Made by a program: the position numbers and the translations under genes. Below are positions 8,011 to 17,960 of a stretch of DNA of 61,779 nt, in pieces. Within the stretch, counting starts at the first letter, position 1. Each line of letters opens with the position of its first letter. The notes under the pieces are model-generated. The model saw only the letters and a program-made list of their open reading frames with translations, made no database searches and was not told the origin of the DNA. Source of the stretch: Pseudomonas maioricensis (lineage in GTDB: Bacteria; Pseudomonadota; Gammaproteobacteria; Pseudomonadales; Pseudomonadaceae); NCBI RefSeq assembly GCF_022790535.1, contig NZ_LOHG01000007.1, forward strand, positions 243,792 to 305,570, read 5' to 3'.

Positions 8011-9120
8011 ATGATCAATCTCAAGCAACTGCTCGCAGCCGCACTGCTGTTGTCCACCGCGTTCGGCGCTCATGCCGAGCGTCTGAAGGACATCGCCAGT
8101 ATTTCCGGCGTACGGGCCAACCAGTTGATCGGTTATGGCCTGGTAGTCGGTCTCAATGGTACGGGTGACCAGACCACGCAGACCCCGTTCACCTTGCAGA
8201 CCTTCAACAACATGCTGGCTCAGTTCGGCATCAAGGTGCCAGCCGGTTCTGGCACCGTGCAGTTGAAGAACGTTGCAGCGGTAGCGGTGTACGCAGACTT
8301 GCCTGCGTTCGCCAAGCCGGGGCAGACCGTCGACATCACTGTGTCGTCGATTGGTAACTCAAAAAGTTTGCGCGGCGGTGCGTTGTTGATGACCCCCATG
8401 AAAGGTGTCGACGGCAACGTCTATGCGATCGCTCAGGGCAACCTGGTCGTGGGCGGTTTTGATGCTGAAGGCCGAGATGGTTCGAAGATTACCGTCAACG
8501 TTCCGTCGTCCGGTCGTATCCCGGGCGGTGCCTCGGTAGAGCGGGCTGTACCAAGCGGTTTCAACCAGGGCAATACCCTGACGCTGAACCTGAACCGTTC
8601 GGACTTCACCACCGCCAAGCGCGTGGTGGACAAGATCAATGATCTGCTCGGGCCAGGTGTTGCCCAGGCGCTGGATGGTGGTTCGGTGCGTGTGACTGCG
8701 CCGTTGGATCCGGGTCAGCGTGTCGACTATCTGTCGGTGCTGGAAAACCTCGAAATCGATCCGGGTCAGACCTCTGCCAAAGTCATCATCAATTCGCGTA
8801 CCGGTACCATCGTGATCGGTCAGAACGTCAAGGTTTCGCCTGCGGCTGTGACGCACGGCAGCCTGACAGTGACCATTACCGAAGACCCGATTGTCAGCCA
8901 GCCAGGCCCGCTGTCCGGTGGTCAGACGGCTGTGGTGCCGCGCTCCAAGCTGAATGCGCAACAAGAGCTGCACCCGATGTTCAAGTTCGGCCCTGGTACT
9001 ACCCTGGACGAGATCGTCCGTGCGGTTAACCAGGTGGGCGCTGCGCCCGGCGACTTGATGGCAATCCTTGAAGCCTTGAAGCAGGCCGGCGCGTTGCAAG
9101 CCGACCTGATCGTGATCTGA
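8011..9120 (+). CDS. flgI: Flagellar P-ring protein FlgI
   Basis: FlgI forms the periplasmic P ring around the rod at the peptidoglycan. The start is set at ATG 8011, which gives 369 residues with a clean Sec signal peptide (cleavage after AHA) followed by [13 protein letters not shown]; a longer frame open upstream overlaps flgH in another reading frame and has no support. Family blocks include [19 protein letters not shown] near the start of the mature protein and the C-terminal [19 protein letters not shown] segment. Confidence 0.98.
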   Translation: MINLKQLLAAALLLSTAFGAHAERLKDIASISGVRANQLIGYGLVVGLNGTGDQTTQTPFTLQTFNNMLAQFGIKVPAGSGTVQLKNVAAVAVYADLPAFAKPGQTVDITVSSIGNSKSLRGGALLMTPMKGVDGNVYAIAQGNLVVGGFDAEGRDGSKITVNVPSSGRIPGGASVERAVPSGFNQGNTLTLNLNRSDFTTAKRVVDKINDLLGPGVAQALDGGSVRVTAPLDPGQRVDYLSVLENLEIDPGQTSAKVIINSRTGTIVIGQNVKVSPAAVTHGSLTVTITEDPIVSQPGPLSGGQTAVVPRSKLNAQQELHPMFKFGPGTTLDEIVRAVNQVGAAPGDLMAILEALKQAGALQADLIVI

Positions 9121-9131
9121 GGACGTTGTCG

Positions 9132-10346
9132 ATGGATATGCCCAAGGGCCCGATTTCTTCAGCAGTCGATTCAGGTGCCTACACCGACCTCAATCGCCTG
9201 AACTCGTTGAAAACCGGTGATGTGAACAGCGATGCCAACCTGAAAAAGGTTGCGCAGGAGTTCGAGTCGCTGTTCGTCAGTCAGATGCTCAAGGCAATGC
9301 GTTCTGCCAACGAAGTGCTGGCCAAGGACAACCCGATGAATACTGCCGCAACCCGGCAGTATCAGGACATGTATGACCAGCAGCTCTCGGTGACGTTATC
9401 CGGTCGTGGTAACGGTATCGGGCTGCAGGATGTACTGATGCGTCAGCTGTCCAAGACTCGCAACATGCACACCGCTGCAACCGCTGATGCGGCAAAGGGT
9501 GATGCTTCGACTGCTGCGAACGGTCTGGCTGCCAGCGTTCAGCAGCGGCCGTTGTGGGCAACCCGTTCGGCGGCGAGTGACAAGTCCGCCGTTGTCGCCG
9601 AAGGGCGCAACGATATGGCTGCACTCAATTCCCGGCGTCTGGCGTTGCCGAGTAAGCTCACTGATCGATTGCTGGCAGGCATCGTGCCGGCTGGCGCTAC
9701 CGAGTTGTCGCCTGTTGCCCGCACTAATGTGGCGAGCAAAAGCAGTGGCAATGGCGACTGGACAATGGACCCGAATCTGGCTCCTGCCACACCGCAGTAC
9801 GTGCGCAGCATGGCTCAGCCGCCACTGGCTCCGGCCAAGCGCGCGTTCGGTAACTCTGATGAGTTCATGGCGACCATGTTGCCATTGGCCAAGGACGCTG
9901 CCGCGCGCATTGGCGTGGATCCGGCGATATTGGTGGCGCAGGCTGCGCTGGAAACCGGCTGGGGTAAATCGATCATGCGTCAGCAGGACGGTAGCAGTAG
10001 CCACAACCTGTTTGGCATCAAGGCCACGGGTAGCTGGAACGGTGCGCAAGCCCGGGCAATTACCAGTGAGTTCCGTGACGGCAAGATGGTCAAGGAGACG
10101 GCGGACTTCCGTTCCTACGACTCCTTCGCAGACAGCTTCCATGACCTGGTAAGCCTGTTGCAGAACAACAATCGCTATAAAGAAGTGGTTAATTCTGCCG
10201 ATAACCCGGAACAGTTTGTAAAAGAGTTGCAGAAGGCTGGATACGCTACGGATCCAGACTATGCCAGCAAGATTTCGCAGATTGCGAAACAGATGAAGAG
10301 TTACCAGAACTACGCCGCCGCTACGGGCTCTTCCACGACTTTATAA
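9132..10346 (+). CDS. flgJ: Rod-cap and peptidoglycan hydrolase FlgJ
   Basis: FlgJ is a two-domain protein: the N-terminal part (about residues 30-110) caps the rod and has the rod-binding motif KVAQEFESLFVSQMLKAMR; the C-terminal part (about 245-395) is a GH73-type glucosaminidase that opens the peptidoglycan for the rod. The likely catalytic Glu lies in AALETGWG (about residue 274), and the HNLFGIKATGSW block follows. A low-complexity linker joins them. ATG 9132 is preferred over an upstream TTG because gagga lies seven bases before it; this gives 404 residues. Confidence 0.96.
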   Translation: MDMPKGPISSAVDSGAYTDLNRLNSLKTGDVNSDANLKKVAQEFESLFVSQMLKAMRSANEVLAKDNPMNTAATRQYQDMYDQQLSVTLSGRGNGIGLQDVLMRQLSKTRNMHTAATADAAKGDASTAANGLAASVQQRPLWATRSAASDKSAVVAEGRNDMAALNSRRLALPSKLTDRLLAGIVPAGATELSPVARTNVASKSSGNGDWTMDPNLAPATPQYVRSMAQPPLAPAKRAFGNSDEFMATMLPLAKDAAARIGVDPAILVAQAALETGWGKSIMRQQDGSSSHNLFGIKATGSWNGAQARAITSEFRDGKMVKETADFRSYDSFADSFHDLVSLLQNNNRYKEVVNSADNPEQFVKELQKAGYATDPDYASKISQIAKQMKSYQNYAAATGSSTTL

Positions 10347-10356
10347 GGTTTTAATC

Positions 10357-12426
10357 ATGTCGCTGCTTTCAATTGGGTTGTCCGGGATTAACGCGAGCAG
10401 TGCCGCGATCAATACCATCGGTAACAACACGGCTAACGTGGATACCGCGGGTTATTCGCGTCAGCAGGTGATGACCACTGCATCGGCACAGCGCAATATC
10501 GGTATCGGTGTTGGCTTCATTGGCACAGGCACAACCCTGTCCGATGTGCGCCGCATCTACAACAGCTACCTTGACGCCCAATTGCAGTCGAGTACCTCTC
10601 TCAGCGCCGACGCGGTTGCCTATTCCGGACAGGCCAGCAAGACCGACACCTTGCTGTCTGACAGCACGACCGGCGTGGCGGCGCAACTCTCGAAGTTCTT
10701 CACTGACCTGGCGGCCATTGGGACTAACCCTACCCAGTCTGCCGAGCGCTCGGCATTCCTGACCCAGGCCAATGCATTGTCTGCCCGATTCAATTCGGTG
10801 GCGGCGCAGTTGTCCTCGCAAAACGAGAACGTCAACGCACAGCTGGATACCTACACAAAGCAAGTCAACGAACTGACAACGACGATTGCCAGCCTGAACA
10901 AGCAGATCTCTCAGGCTTCTGCCGGCAATACATCGCCGAACAGCTTGCTCGACTCGCGCGGCGAAGCGGTTCGTCAGCTCAATGAGCTGGTGGGCGTGAA
11001 GGTTATCGAAACCAACGGCAATTTCGACGTTTATACCGGTACCGGTCAGTCGCTGGTCAGCGGCGGCACCTCGTACCAGATGAATGCAGTGCCAAGTAAA
11101 GACGATGCGCTGCAGTACAACCTACAGATCACCTACGGCCATACCTCCACGGACGTGACGTCGGCTTTGACCGGCGGCGCCATTGGCGGCCTGTTGCGTT
11201 ATCGTTCGGAAGTGTTGACCCCGGCTACGAATGAGCTTGGGCGGGTGGCTATCGTGCTGGCCGACAAGATCAACAGCCAGCTCAGCCAGGGCATCGACAG
11301 CAAAGGTAATTTCGGTTCGGCACTGTTCAACAATATCAACAGTGCTGCCCTGATCAGTCAGCGAAGCATCGGCGCAACCACCAACAGTGCAGGCTCAGGC
11401 AACCTGGACGTGACTATCACGAGCTCCAGTGCGCTGACCGCCGACAATTACGAGGTCACTATTGGTTCCGATGGCGACAGTTATACCCTGCGCCGCTTAC
11501 CTAATGGCGAGACGGTAGGTACCGGCGCGCTGAGTGATGATCCACCGAAAGAGTTTGAAGGCTTCAAGATGAGCCTTCACGACCCGCTGACCGCTACGGT
11601 TGCGGCGGGTGACACGTTCAAACTCTCGCCAACCGGTAACGGGGCTTCCGGCATCGCCGTGGCCTTGACCGATCCGAAAGACATCGCTTCAGCTGCTCCG
11701 CTGACGGCTACTGCGGGCGCTGGCAACACCGGCACCGGTGGTTTTACCCAGCCGACGATTACCAGCGCACCGGATATCTACACCACTACAAAACTGGCTG
11801 ATTGGCAGGGTGCGATCAAAGACTCGACGCCAATGCGTCTGGTCATGGGCGCCGCTACCGGTGGTGTACAAACTTACTCCTTGCTGAGCGCCTCGGGCAG
11901 CCCGGTGCTGGACCAGAGCGGTAACGCCATCACTGGCACCATCGTTCAGGGTCAGACCAACACCATTAAACTCAACGTGGGTTACACGGACAACAGCACC
12001 ACGCCGACCAGTCAAACGGCGTTGACGGTCGAAATGACCATCTCCGGCACCCCGCAAGCCAACGATACCTTCAGCATCGGCATGACCGGCGCTGGCTCTG
12101 CGGATAACCGCAATGTGACTGCGGCAGTTGCGTTGCAGACTGCCAAAACCGTGGGTGTTAACAACGGCGGAGCAGGTAGCAGCCTTTCCGGTGCATATGG
12201 CGACCTGGTGTCGACTGTCGGCACCCGTGCCAGCCAGGGTAAAAGCGACGTGACGGCGACCGCTGCCGTGTTGACTCAGGCCAAATCTGCACGCGACTCA
12301 GTGTCCGGCGTATCGCTGGATGAAGAAGCGGCCAACCTGATCAAGTATCAGCAGTACTACACCGCGTCTTCGCAGATCATCAAGGCGGCGCAATCCATTT
12401 TCAGCACGCTGCTCAACAGTCTTTAA
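10357..12426 (+). CDS. flgK: Hook-filament junction protein 1 FlgK (HAP1)
   Basis: FlgK joins hook and filament together with FlgL. The 689-residue product has the N-terminal SLLSIGLSGINASSAAINTIGNN motif and a C-terminal helix with VSGVSLDEEAANLIKYQQYYTASSQI, both diagnostic. It is about 140 residues longer than the enterobacterial protein, as usual for Pseudomonas, the extra length being a variable surface domain in the middle. flgL follows after 13 bases. Confidence 0.97.
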   Translation: MSLLSIGLSGINASSAAINTIGNNTANVDTAGYSRQQVMTTASAQRNIGIGVGFIGTGTTLSDVRRIYNSYLDAQLQSSTSLSADAVAYSGQASKTDTLLSDSTTGVAAQLSKFFTDLAAIGTNPTQSAERSAFLTQANALSARFNSVAAQLSSQNENVNAQLDTYTKQVNELTTTIASLNKQISQASAGNTSPNSLLDSRGEAVRQLNELVGVKVIETNGNFDVYTGTGQSLVSGGTSYQMNAVPSKDDALQYNLQITYGHTSTDVTSALTGGAIGGLLRYRSEVLTPATNELGRVAIVLADKINSQLSQGIDSKGNFGSALFNNINSAALISQRSIGATTNSAGSGNLDVTITSSSALTADNYEVTIGSDGDSYTLRRLPNGETVGTGALSDDPPKEFEGFKMSLHDPLTATVAAGDTFKLSPTGNGASGIAVALTDPKDIASAAPLTATAGAGNTGTGGFTQPTITSAPDIYTTTKLADWQGAIKDSTPMRLVMGAATGGVQTYSLLSASGSPVLDQSGNAITGTIVQGQTNTIKLNVGYTDNSTTPTSQTALTVEMTISGTPQANDTFSIGMTGAGSADNRNVTAAVALQTAKTVGVNNGGAGSSLSGAYGDLVSTVGTRASQGKSDVTATAAVLTQAKSARDSVSGVSLDEEAANLIKYQQYYTASSQIIKAAQSIFSTLLNSL

Positions 12427-12439
12427 GGAGTCGTAAATC

Positions 12440-14221
12440 ATGCGTATTTCCACTACTCAGTTTTACGAGGTTTCGACCCAGAACTATCAGCGTAGCTACG
12501 CCAACGTGGTCAAGACTGGTGAGGAAGTCTCCAGCGGTATCAAGCTGAACACGGCGAGTGACGACCCTGTTGGTGCTGCACGCGTACTGCAACTGGCCCA
12601 GCAGAACTCGATGCTGACCCAGTACAAATCGAACATCAGCGTGATCAACAACAACATCGCCAACAGCGAGACGGCGCTGGACAGCATTATCTCCTCGATG
12701 CAGGCCGCCCGTGAATTGATCGTCAAAGCGGGTAACGGCTCGTACACCGATGCGGACCGGATCTCCACTGCCGGTGAACTCAAGCAGCTGCAGAGCCAGA
12801 TTCTGGGGTTGATGAACACCCAGGATTCCAACGGTCAGTACATCTTTTCCGGCAGCAAGTCATCGACACCGCCGTACACGCTGAACTCCGATGGCACCTA
12901 CAGCTACGTTGGCGACCAGACCACTATGGATCTGGCGGTGGGCGACGGCCTCAAATTACCGAGCAACGTTACCGGTTTCGAAGCCTTCGAGAAGTCTTTC
13001 GGCGCTGTGCGTACCTCATCGACGCTCACCAGCGGCCCCAACGACGGTAAAGTGGCGTTGTCCGGCGGGCTTTTGAAGTCCACCAATGCTTACAACGCAG
13101 CCTTCCAGGGTGGCGAGCCTTACTCGATCAGCTTTACCAGCGGTACTCAGTTCAAAATCACCGACAAAGCCGGTAATGACGTCACGTCCGAAGCCTCAAC
13201 GGCCGGTGTCTTTGATTACAAAAAAAGTGACACTCAGTCGTTCACGTTCCGTGGCATCGAGCTGGGCTTTAACATCAATCTGTCGGAATCGGATAAAGCC
13301 TCACCTGCAGCGGCAACCGCTGCATTGACGGTACCTGTGCGTGCCTATTCGGTGGCTTCCACTCTGGATAGCATCACCACTTCGCGTAGCCCGGGTAACC
13401 CGTCGGCGACCACCATCAGCAATGCCGAGATTGGTTCGAGTGCAGCTGACAAGGCTGCCTATAACACGACGTTCCCGAGCAGTGGTGCAACGCTTCGTTA
13501 CTCCGGCACCAATGGCTATGAGCTTTATGCCTCACCGTACGCGGTGGGCAATACTCCAGTGGCCACCGGAGTAGTGACGAGTACATCGGTGAGTGCCGGT
13601 GGCGCTAACTTCACCGTGCCGGGTACCCCGGCGGACGGCGATACATTCAATGATGCAGCCAATCCGGCGGTCACACTGCGGTATTCGTCTACCGACGGCT
13701 ATGAACTGTATAACGCGCCGTACAACACCGGTGATACGCCTGTAGGTACCGGGACTATTACCGGGACGGTCGTGAAAGCGGCAGGTGTCGAGTTCACCAT
13801 GGCTGGCAACAATGCGGTGGATGGCGACGTATATACCGTTCAAGCCGGTAATCACCAGACGCAGAACGTACTCAATACCTTGTCTGCGGCAATCAAGGCG
13901 ATGACGACGCCGAGTAACGGGGACATCACCGTCGCGCAGGGCATCAATGCGGCGCTTACGGCTGCGCTGGGCAACATCACCAATAACATTGAGACCGCTT
14001 CGACGGCGCGATCCATTGGTGGTGCGAATCTGGTAGCGGCAGACGCTCAGGGGACGACCAACGAGTTGCTTCTGGGCAACAACGAGCTCGAGTCCGGTAA
14101 GATCGTCAACACCGACCTCGTGGAAGCCACCACCCGACTGACGCTGCAGCAGACTATGTTGCAGGCCTCGCAGACCGTCTTTACCCAGCTTTCCAAGTTG
14201 AATCTGTTCAGCCAGCTGTAA
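12440..14221 (+). CDS. flgL: Hook-filament junction protein 3 FlgL (HAP3), enlarged
   Basis: FlgL forms the second junction layer, on which flagellin polymerises. The N terminus (MRISTTQFYE, with EEVSSGIKLNTASDDPVGAA near residues 28-47) and C terminus (TTRLTLQQTMLQASQTVFTQLSKLNLF) are typical flagellin-superfamily helices. At 593 residues it is much longer than the roughly 440 usual in Pseudomonas. Part of the excess is an internal tandem repeat, about residues 350-402 and 410-466, both with TLRYS-(G/S)T-(N/D)GYELY and NTPV/DTPV blocks. The repeats lie in the surface-exposed central region. Last gene of the flgF operon. Confidence 0.95.
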   Translation: MRISTTQFYEVSTQNYQRSYANVVKTGEEVSSGIKLNTASDDPVGAARVLQLAQQNSMLTQYKSNISVINNNIANSETALDSIISSMQAARELIVKAGNGSYTDADRISTAGELKQLQSQILGLMNTQDSNGQYIFSGSKSSTPPYTLNSDGTYSYVGDQTTMDLAVGDGLKLPSNVTGFEAFEKSFGAVRTSSTLTSGPNDGKVALSGGLLKSTNAYNAAFQGGEPYSISFTSGTQFKITDKAGNDVTSEASTAGVFDYKKSDTQSFTFRGIELGFNINLSESDKASPAAATAALTVPVRAYSVASTLDSITTSRSPGNPSATTISNAEIGSSAADKAAYNTTFPSSGATLRYSGTNGYELYASPYAVGNTPVATGVVTSTSVSAGGANFTVPGTPADGDTFNDAANPAVTLRYSSTDGYELYNAPYNTGDTPVGTGTITGTVVKAAGVEFTMAGNNAVDGDVYTVQAGNHQTQNVLNTLSAAIKAMTTPSNGDITVAQGINAALTAALGNITNNIETASTARSIGGANLVAADAQGTTNELLLGNNELESGKIVNTDLVEATTRLTLQQTMLQASQTVFTQLSKLNLFSQL

Positions 14222-14268
14222 AAACGCTAGCGTACGAGCATTGGCCGTTTTTTTTCAGCGGTACGGGG

Positions 14269-14284
14269 AGCCAGTCGACTGGCT
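14269..14284. repeat. 16-base perfect palindrome upstream of fgt1
   Basis: AGCCAGTCGACTGGCT is a perfect palindrome 28 bases before the glycosyltransferase start. It could be an operator or a weak hairpin. No T tract follows, so it is not an obvious terminator of the flgL operon. Confidence 0.45.
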
Positions 14285-14312
14285 GGTTCCTCACCGCTCG
14301 TGAGTCCGCATT

Positions 14313-17300
14313 GTGAATTCAGCTCCCCTTGTCAGCATCGTCATTCCCGCCTTCAATCCGCGCTTTTTCCGGGCCGCGTTACAGAGTGCCCTCGATCAGA
14401 CTTACGAACATCTTGAAATTGTCGTGTGCGATGACTGCATCACCGGCGAGATCAAAGCGATATACGACACGTTAGTACCTGATGCTGGGGGTATTTGCCG
14501 CTATGTAGCCAACCCTTATCGTCTGGGGCTTCAGCAAAACTTCCTGCGTTGCCTGGAAGAAGCCCAGGGCGAGTTCATCAAATTTCTGTGCGACGATGAC
14601 TGGATATCGCCGACCTGTATCGCCATCCAGGCCTCAGTGCTGGGCAAGTATCCGGACGTTAATCTTGTCGTCGCCAAGCGCCATCTGGTGGATGTGCAGG
14701 AATACGTATTGCCCTTGCGAATGGGGAACGTAGGTCTCTCGCCTTACAGCGCTGTGTACCGGGGTGTGGACTTGCTTGCCATGTTCGAGAGGGCACCACG
14801 CAATTTGCTGGGTGGCTTCAGTGGCAGCCTGATGCGCCGCGCGGACGTTCTGGAATATTTGCCATCGCTAGCCCAAGAGGGCGAAGGGTTTGTCGCACTG
14901 CTGGACTTTACTCTGTTCATCTGCCTGCTTCGCCGCGGCAATCTGGTTGAACTGATCAGCATTGAAAGTACTGAACGTGTCCATCCTGATCGTTTCAGTA
15001 ACAAGCCTGGCATTTACCAGAAGGCGACCCAGGAATGGGAATGGCTCAAGTTGATGCTGGCCGCCCGCACAGGCGAGAGCGCTCCGCAATCCGGATGGGT
15101 CCGTCATATTGCACTCGGTGATCGCGGACCTGAGGAGGAGTGGGACGAGTTCAACCTCTACGCGGTAATGGCGGATCGTCAGGGCGTATTGAACGGTCGG
15201 GTCGGCAGTGAAAGTGAAAGCTTCAGCCAGCTGTATGCCCAGTGGCTGGCCTGCAGGCAGTTCAATCCGCTACAGAAAAAACTCAATACGCGCCGTGCGG
15301 CTGCCTGGACCTGGCGTCCGCGGATCGTGACGGTGGTGCTGGATGTTCAGGGTGAACCCAACCTGCTTGACGTCACGTTGCAGAGTATCGCCGGCCAGGA
15401 TTATGCCGCCGAGGCTGTGATACTGCTGAGTAATACGGCAAACACTGACAAGTATGATGCAGTGCGTTATCCGCTGGAGAGCAACTGGTCACGCCAGCTC
15501 AATGAAGTGCTGGCGCAACTGGACAATGCCGACTGGATTTATCTGTTGCGGGCCGGTGATGTACTCAGGTCTCCGGCGTTGATGATCCTGGCCGAACGTA
15601 TTGTGCACATGCCGCACGTTAGCTGTGTATACAGCGATGAAGGCGCACTGGATGCAGACGACAAGTCGGTTGACTCAGTCTTCAAGCCTGACTTTAACCT
15701 CGACTTGCTACGTGGCTATCCTTATGTTGGCCGCGCCTTGGCATTTCAGCGCCAGTGCATCCTGGAAATGGGGGGGCTGAACCCGCAGTACGGTGAACTT
15801 GCACCCCACGATGCCATTTGGCGACTGGTCGAAAGTCAAGGCACGCAGGCGATCGAACACATTGCCGAACTGCAGGTCGAGTCGCACCTGTCTTACTCTC
15901 ACTGGTTGTCCTTACCTGAAGTGGTTGAGCAAAGTGAGCCGATACTGTCGGCGCACTTGCAGCGTATTGGCGTGGAGCATGTGATTCATCATGGGCAATT
16001 GCCGCTGCTGAACCGGGTAGAGTATCTGCACCCCGAGCGTCCGCTGGTTTCGATCATTATTTCCGTCAAGGACCAGTTGGCTGCTCTTGAGCGTTGCGTC
16101 GACAGCCTGTTCAGCAAGACTGCGTATGTGAACTACGAGGTCCTGCTCGTTGATAAAGGCAGTGAAAGCGCCGAGACGCGTGATTGGCTGGCCGCAATGG
16201 GATCGTTGGGCAGTGACAAGTTGCGGGTGCTTGCCTACGAGGGCAGCACCAACGAAGCCGCGACCTTCAACTATGCCTCAGAGCAGGCACGGGGTGAGTA
16301 TCTGGTCTCCCTCAGTCCGCATGTTGTCATGCATGATTCGGACTGGCTGGACAGCCTGCTCAATCATGCACAGCGTTCCGAGGTGGGTGTTGTTGGTGCC
16401 CGGATACTGAGTCTGGAAGGCACCGTGCTTCATGCAGGCACGGTGCTCGGCATGCAGGGGTTGGCGGGTAAACCTTTTACCAATGCATCGGTCACTGAGC
16501 CCGGCTACATGTACAGGCTGCAAATGGCGCAAAACTGGAGTGCCGTCAGCGGTAACTGCCTGATTGTTCGCAAGGATGTGTTTGATGCCATTGAAGGCAT
16601 GGACGGAGCTGCTTTCAGTCAGGGGCTTCAAGACATTGACCTGTGCCTCAAGGCCGGACAAAGCGGTTACCTGGTGGTCTGGACGCCTGACGCCAGTGTC
16701 GTGTGGGTCGAGCCTGCTGCCGGTGCGCTTGCCATTGCTTTCCCGGAGCGGGTTGAAGATGAACAGCAGCGTTTTTACAAACGCTGGCTGCCCGCTATTG
16801 CCCGAGATCCTGCCTATAACCAGAACCTGAGTCTGGATGGCGGCGCAGGATTTGATCTTGAACCCGGACGAATTGCTGGCTGGGACCCGTTCTGCGGTCG
16901 ACGCGAACCGTCGGTGCTGGCGCTGGCAATTAACCAGACCGCCGTTGGGCATTACCGTGTAACCCAGCCGTTTCTCGAGTTGCAGGCGGCAGGGCGCATT
17001 GTCGGGCGCACTGGCTTCGACGCACCGTCTATCGTCGAGTTACAGCGTCAATCACCAGACGTCGTGGTCTTTCAAGGCTGCTACTCGGAAGTCAGGCTTC
17101 CTAACGTCGTCAAGGTCAAAGCCCACTCTCAGGCAATGCGGATCTTTGAGCTGGATGATTACGTCGTCAAGGTCCCGGCCAAGAACGATCATGTGCGCTC
17201 GATGCCTCGTAACCTTGAGGCCAACTTGCGCCGTGGCATTGGCATGTGCGACAGGGTCGTTGTGTCGACCTATCCGCTGGCCCAGGCATTGGAAGGCATG

Positions 17301-17891
17301 CACAGCGATATCCGGGTCGTGCCCAATATGCTGGCCACTCACCTTTGGAGCAACTTGCACGGCAAGCGTCGCACGTCTACCAAGCCTCGTGTGGGTTGGG
17401 GAGGGGGCACCAGTCACCGAGGAGATCTGGAAATCATCGCCGAGGTGGTGCGTGAGTTGGCTGATGAGGTCGAGTGGGTGTTATTCGGTATGTGCCCCGA
17501 CTCCCTCAAACCTTATATCCATGAATTCCACCCGGGGATCAGTCTGGATACCTATCCGGCGAAGCTGGCAAGCCTGAATCTGGATCTGGCGCTGGCGCCT
17601 CTGGAATTTCATATCTTCAATGACTGCAAAAGCAATCTGCGCTTGCTTGAGTATGGTGCTTGCGGTTACCCGGTGATCTGTACGGATACCGAAGCCTACC
17701 GAGGTCACTTGCCTTGCACGCGGGTTTACAGCAACAGTACGCAAGAGTGGTTGCAGGCCATCCGGATGCACTTGTCAGATCCGGACGCAAGCTATCGTAT
17801 GGGCGATGAGTTGCGAGAGGCCGTGCTGCGCGACTTTATGTTACGCGGAGAGAATCTGCAGTATTGGGTCAACGGCTGGCTGCCGGACTGA
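14313..17891 (+). CDS. fgt1: Flagellin glycosyltransferase, Fgt1-like (1192 aa)
   Basis: By position (after flgL, before fliC), size and partner genes this matches Fgt1 of P. syringae, which starts the O-glycan on flagellin serines. Four modules can be seen. Residues 5-250: a GT2 (GT-A) domain opening PLVSIVIPAFN with an intact acidic motif CDDD (94-96). About 335-540: a second GT2-like unit in which the acidic motif is degenerate (LLRAGD). About 576-850: a third GT2-like unit (PLVSIIISVKDQ) with LSPHVV where the DXD motif should be. About 864-1190: a GT-B-like domain with a CKSNLRLLEYGACGYPVIC block resembling the donor site of GT4 enzymes. Start is a GTG with a weak ribosome site. Cytoplasmic; no signal peptide or membrane segment seen. 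Likely catalytic modules are the first and last. Confidence 0.85.
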   Translation: MNSAPLVSIVIPAFNPRFFRAALQSALDQTYEHLEIVVCDDCITGEIKAIYDTLVPDAGGICRYVANPYRLGLQQNFLRCLEEAQGEFIKFLCDDDWISPTCIAIQASVLGKYPDVNLVVAKRHLVDVQEYVLPLRMGNVGLSPYSAVYRGVDLLAMFERAPRNLLGGFSGSLMRRADVLEYLPSLAQEGEGFVALLDFTLFICLLRRGNLVELISIESTERVHPDRFSNKPGIYQKATQEWEWLKLMLAARTGESAPQSGWVRHIALGDRGPEEEWDEFNLYAVMADRQGVLNGRVGSESESFSQLYAQWLACRQFNPLQKKLNTRRAAAWTWRPRIVTVVLDVQGEPNLLDVTLQSIAGQDYAAEAVILLSNTANTDKYDAVRYPLESNWSRQLNEVLAQLDNADWIYLLRAGDVLRSPALMILAERIVHMPHVSCVYSDEGALDADDKSVDSVFKPDFNLDLLRGYPYVGRALAFQRQCILEMGGLNPQYGELAPHDAIWRLVESQGTQAIEHIAELQVESHLSYSHWLSLPEVVEQSEPILSAHLQRIGVEHVIHHGQLPLLNRVEYLHPERPLVSIIISVKDQLAALERCVDSLFSKTAYVNYEVLLVDKGSESAETRDWLAAMGSLGSDKLRVLAYEGSTNEAATFNYASEQARGEYLVSLSPHVVMHDSDWLDSLLNHAQRSEVGVVGARILSLEGTVLHAGTVLGMQGLAGKPFTNASVTEPGYMYRLQMAQNWSAVSGNCLIVRKDVFDAIEGMDGAAFSQGLQDIDLCLKAGQSGYLVVWTPDASVVWVEPAAGALAIAFPERVEDEQQRFYKRWLPAIARDPAYNQNLSLDGGAGFDLEPGRIAGWDPFCGRREPSVLALAINQTAVGHYRVTQPFLELQAAGRIVGRTGFDAPSIVELQRQSPDVVVFQGCYSEVRLPNVVKVKAHSQAMRIFELDDYVVKVPAKNDHVRSMPRNLEANLRRGIGMCDRVVVSTYPLAQALEGMHSDIRVVPNMLATHLWSNLHGKRRTSTKPRVGWGGGTSHRGDLEIIAEVVRELADEVEWVLFGMCPDSLKPYIHEFHPGISLDTYPAKLASLNLDLALAPLEFHIFNDCKSNLRLLEYGACGYPVICTDTEAYRGHLPCTRVYSNSTQEWLQAIRMHLSDPDASYRMGDELREAVLRDFMLRGENLQYWVNGWLPD

Positions 17892-17960
17892 CCTTTAAGT
17901 AAACACGCCGCAGACCGCTGATAGAGCGTGTCGTGCCATGGAATCACAATAGGAAGCATT

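Noticed and set aside
14313..17891. Fgt1 as a fusion produced by a lost stop codon
   Set aside because: The size matches what I know of Fgt1 in P. syringae, and the modules are joined without leftover start regions.
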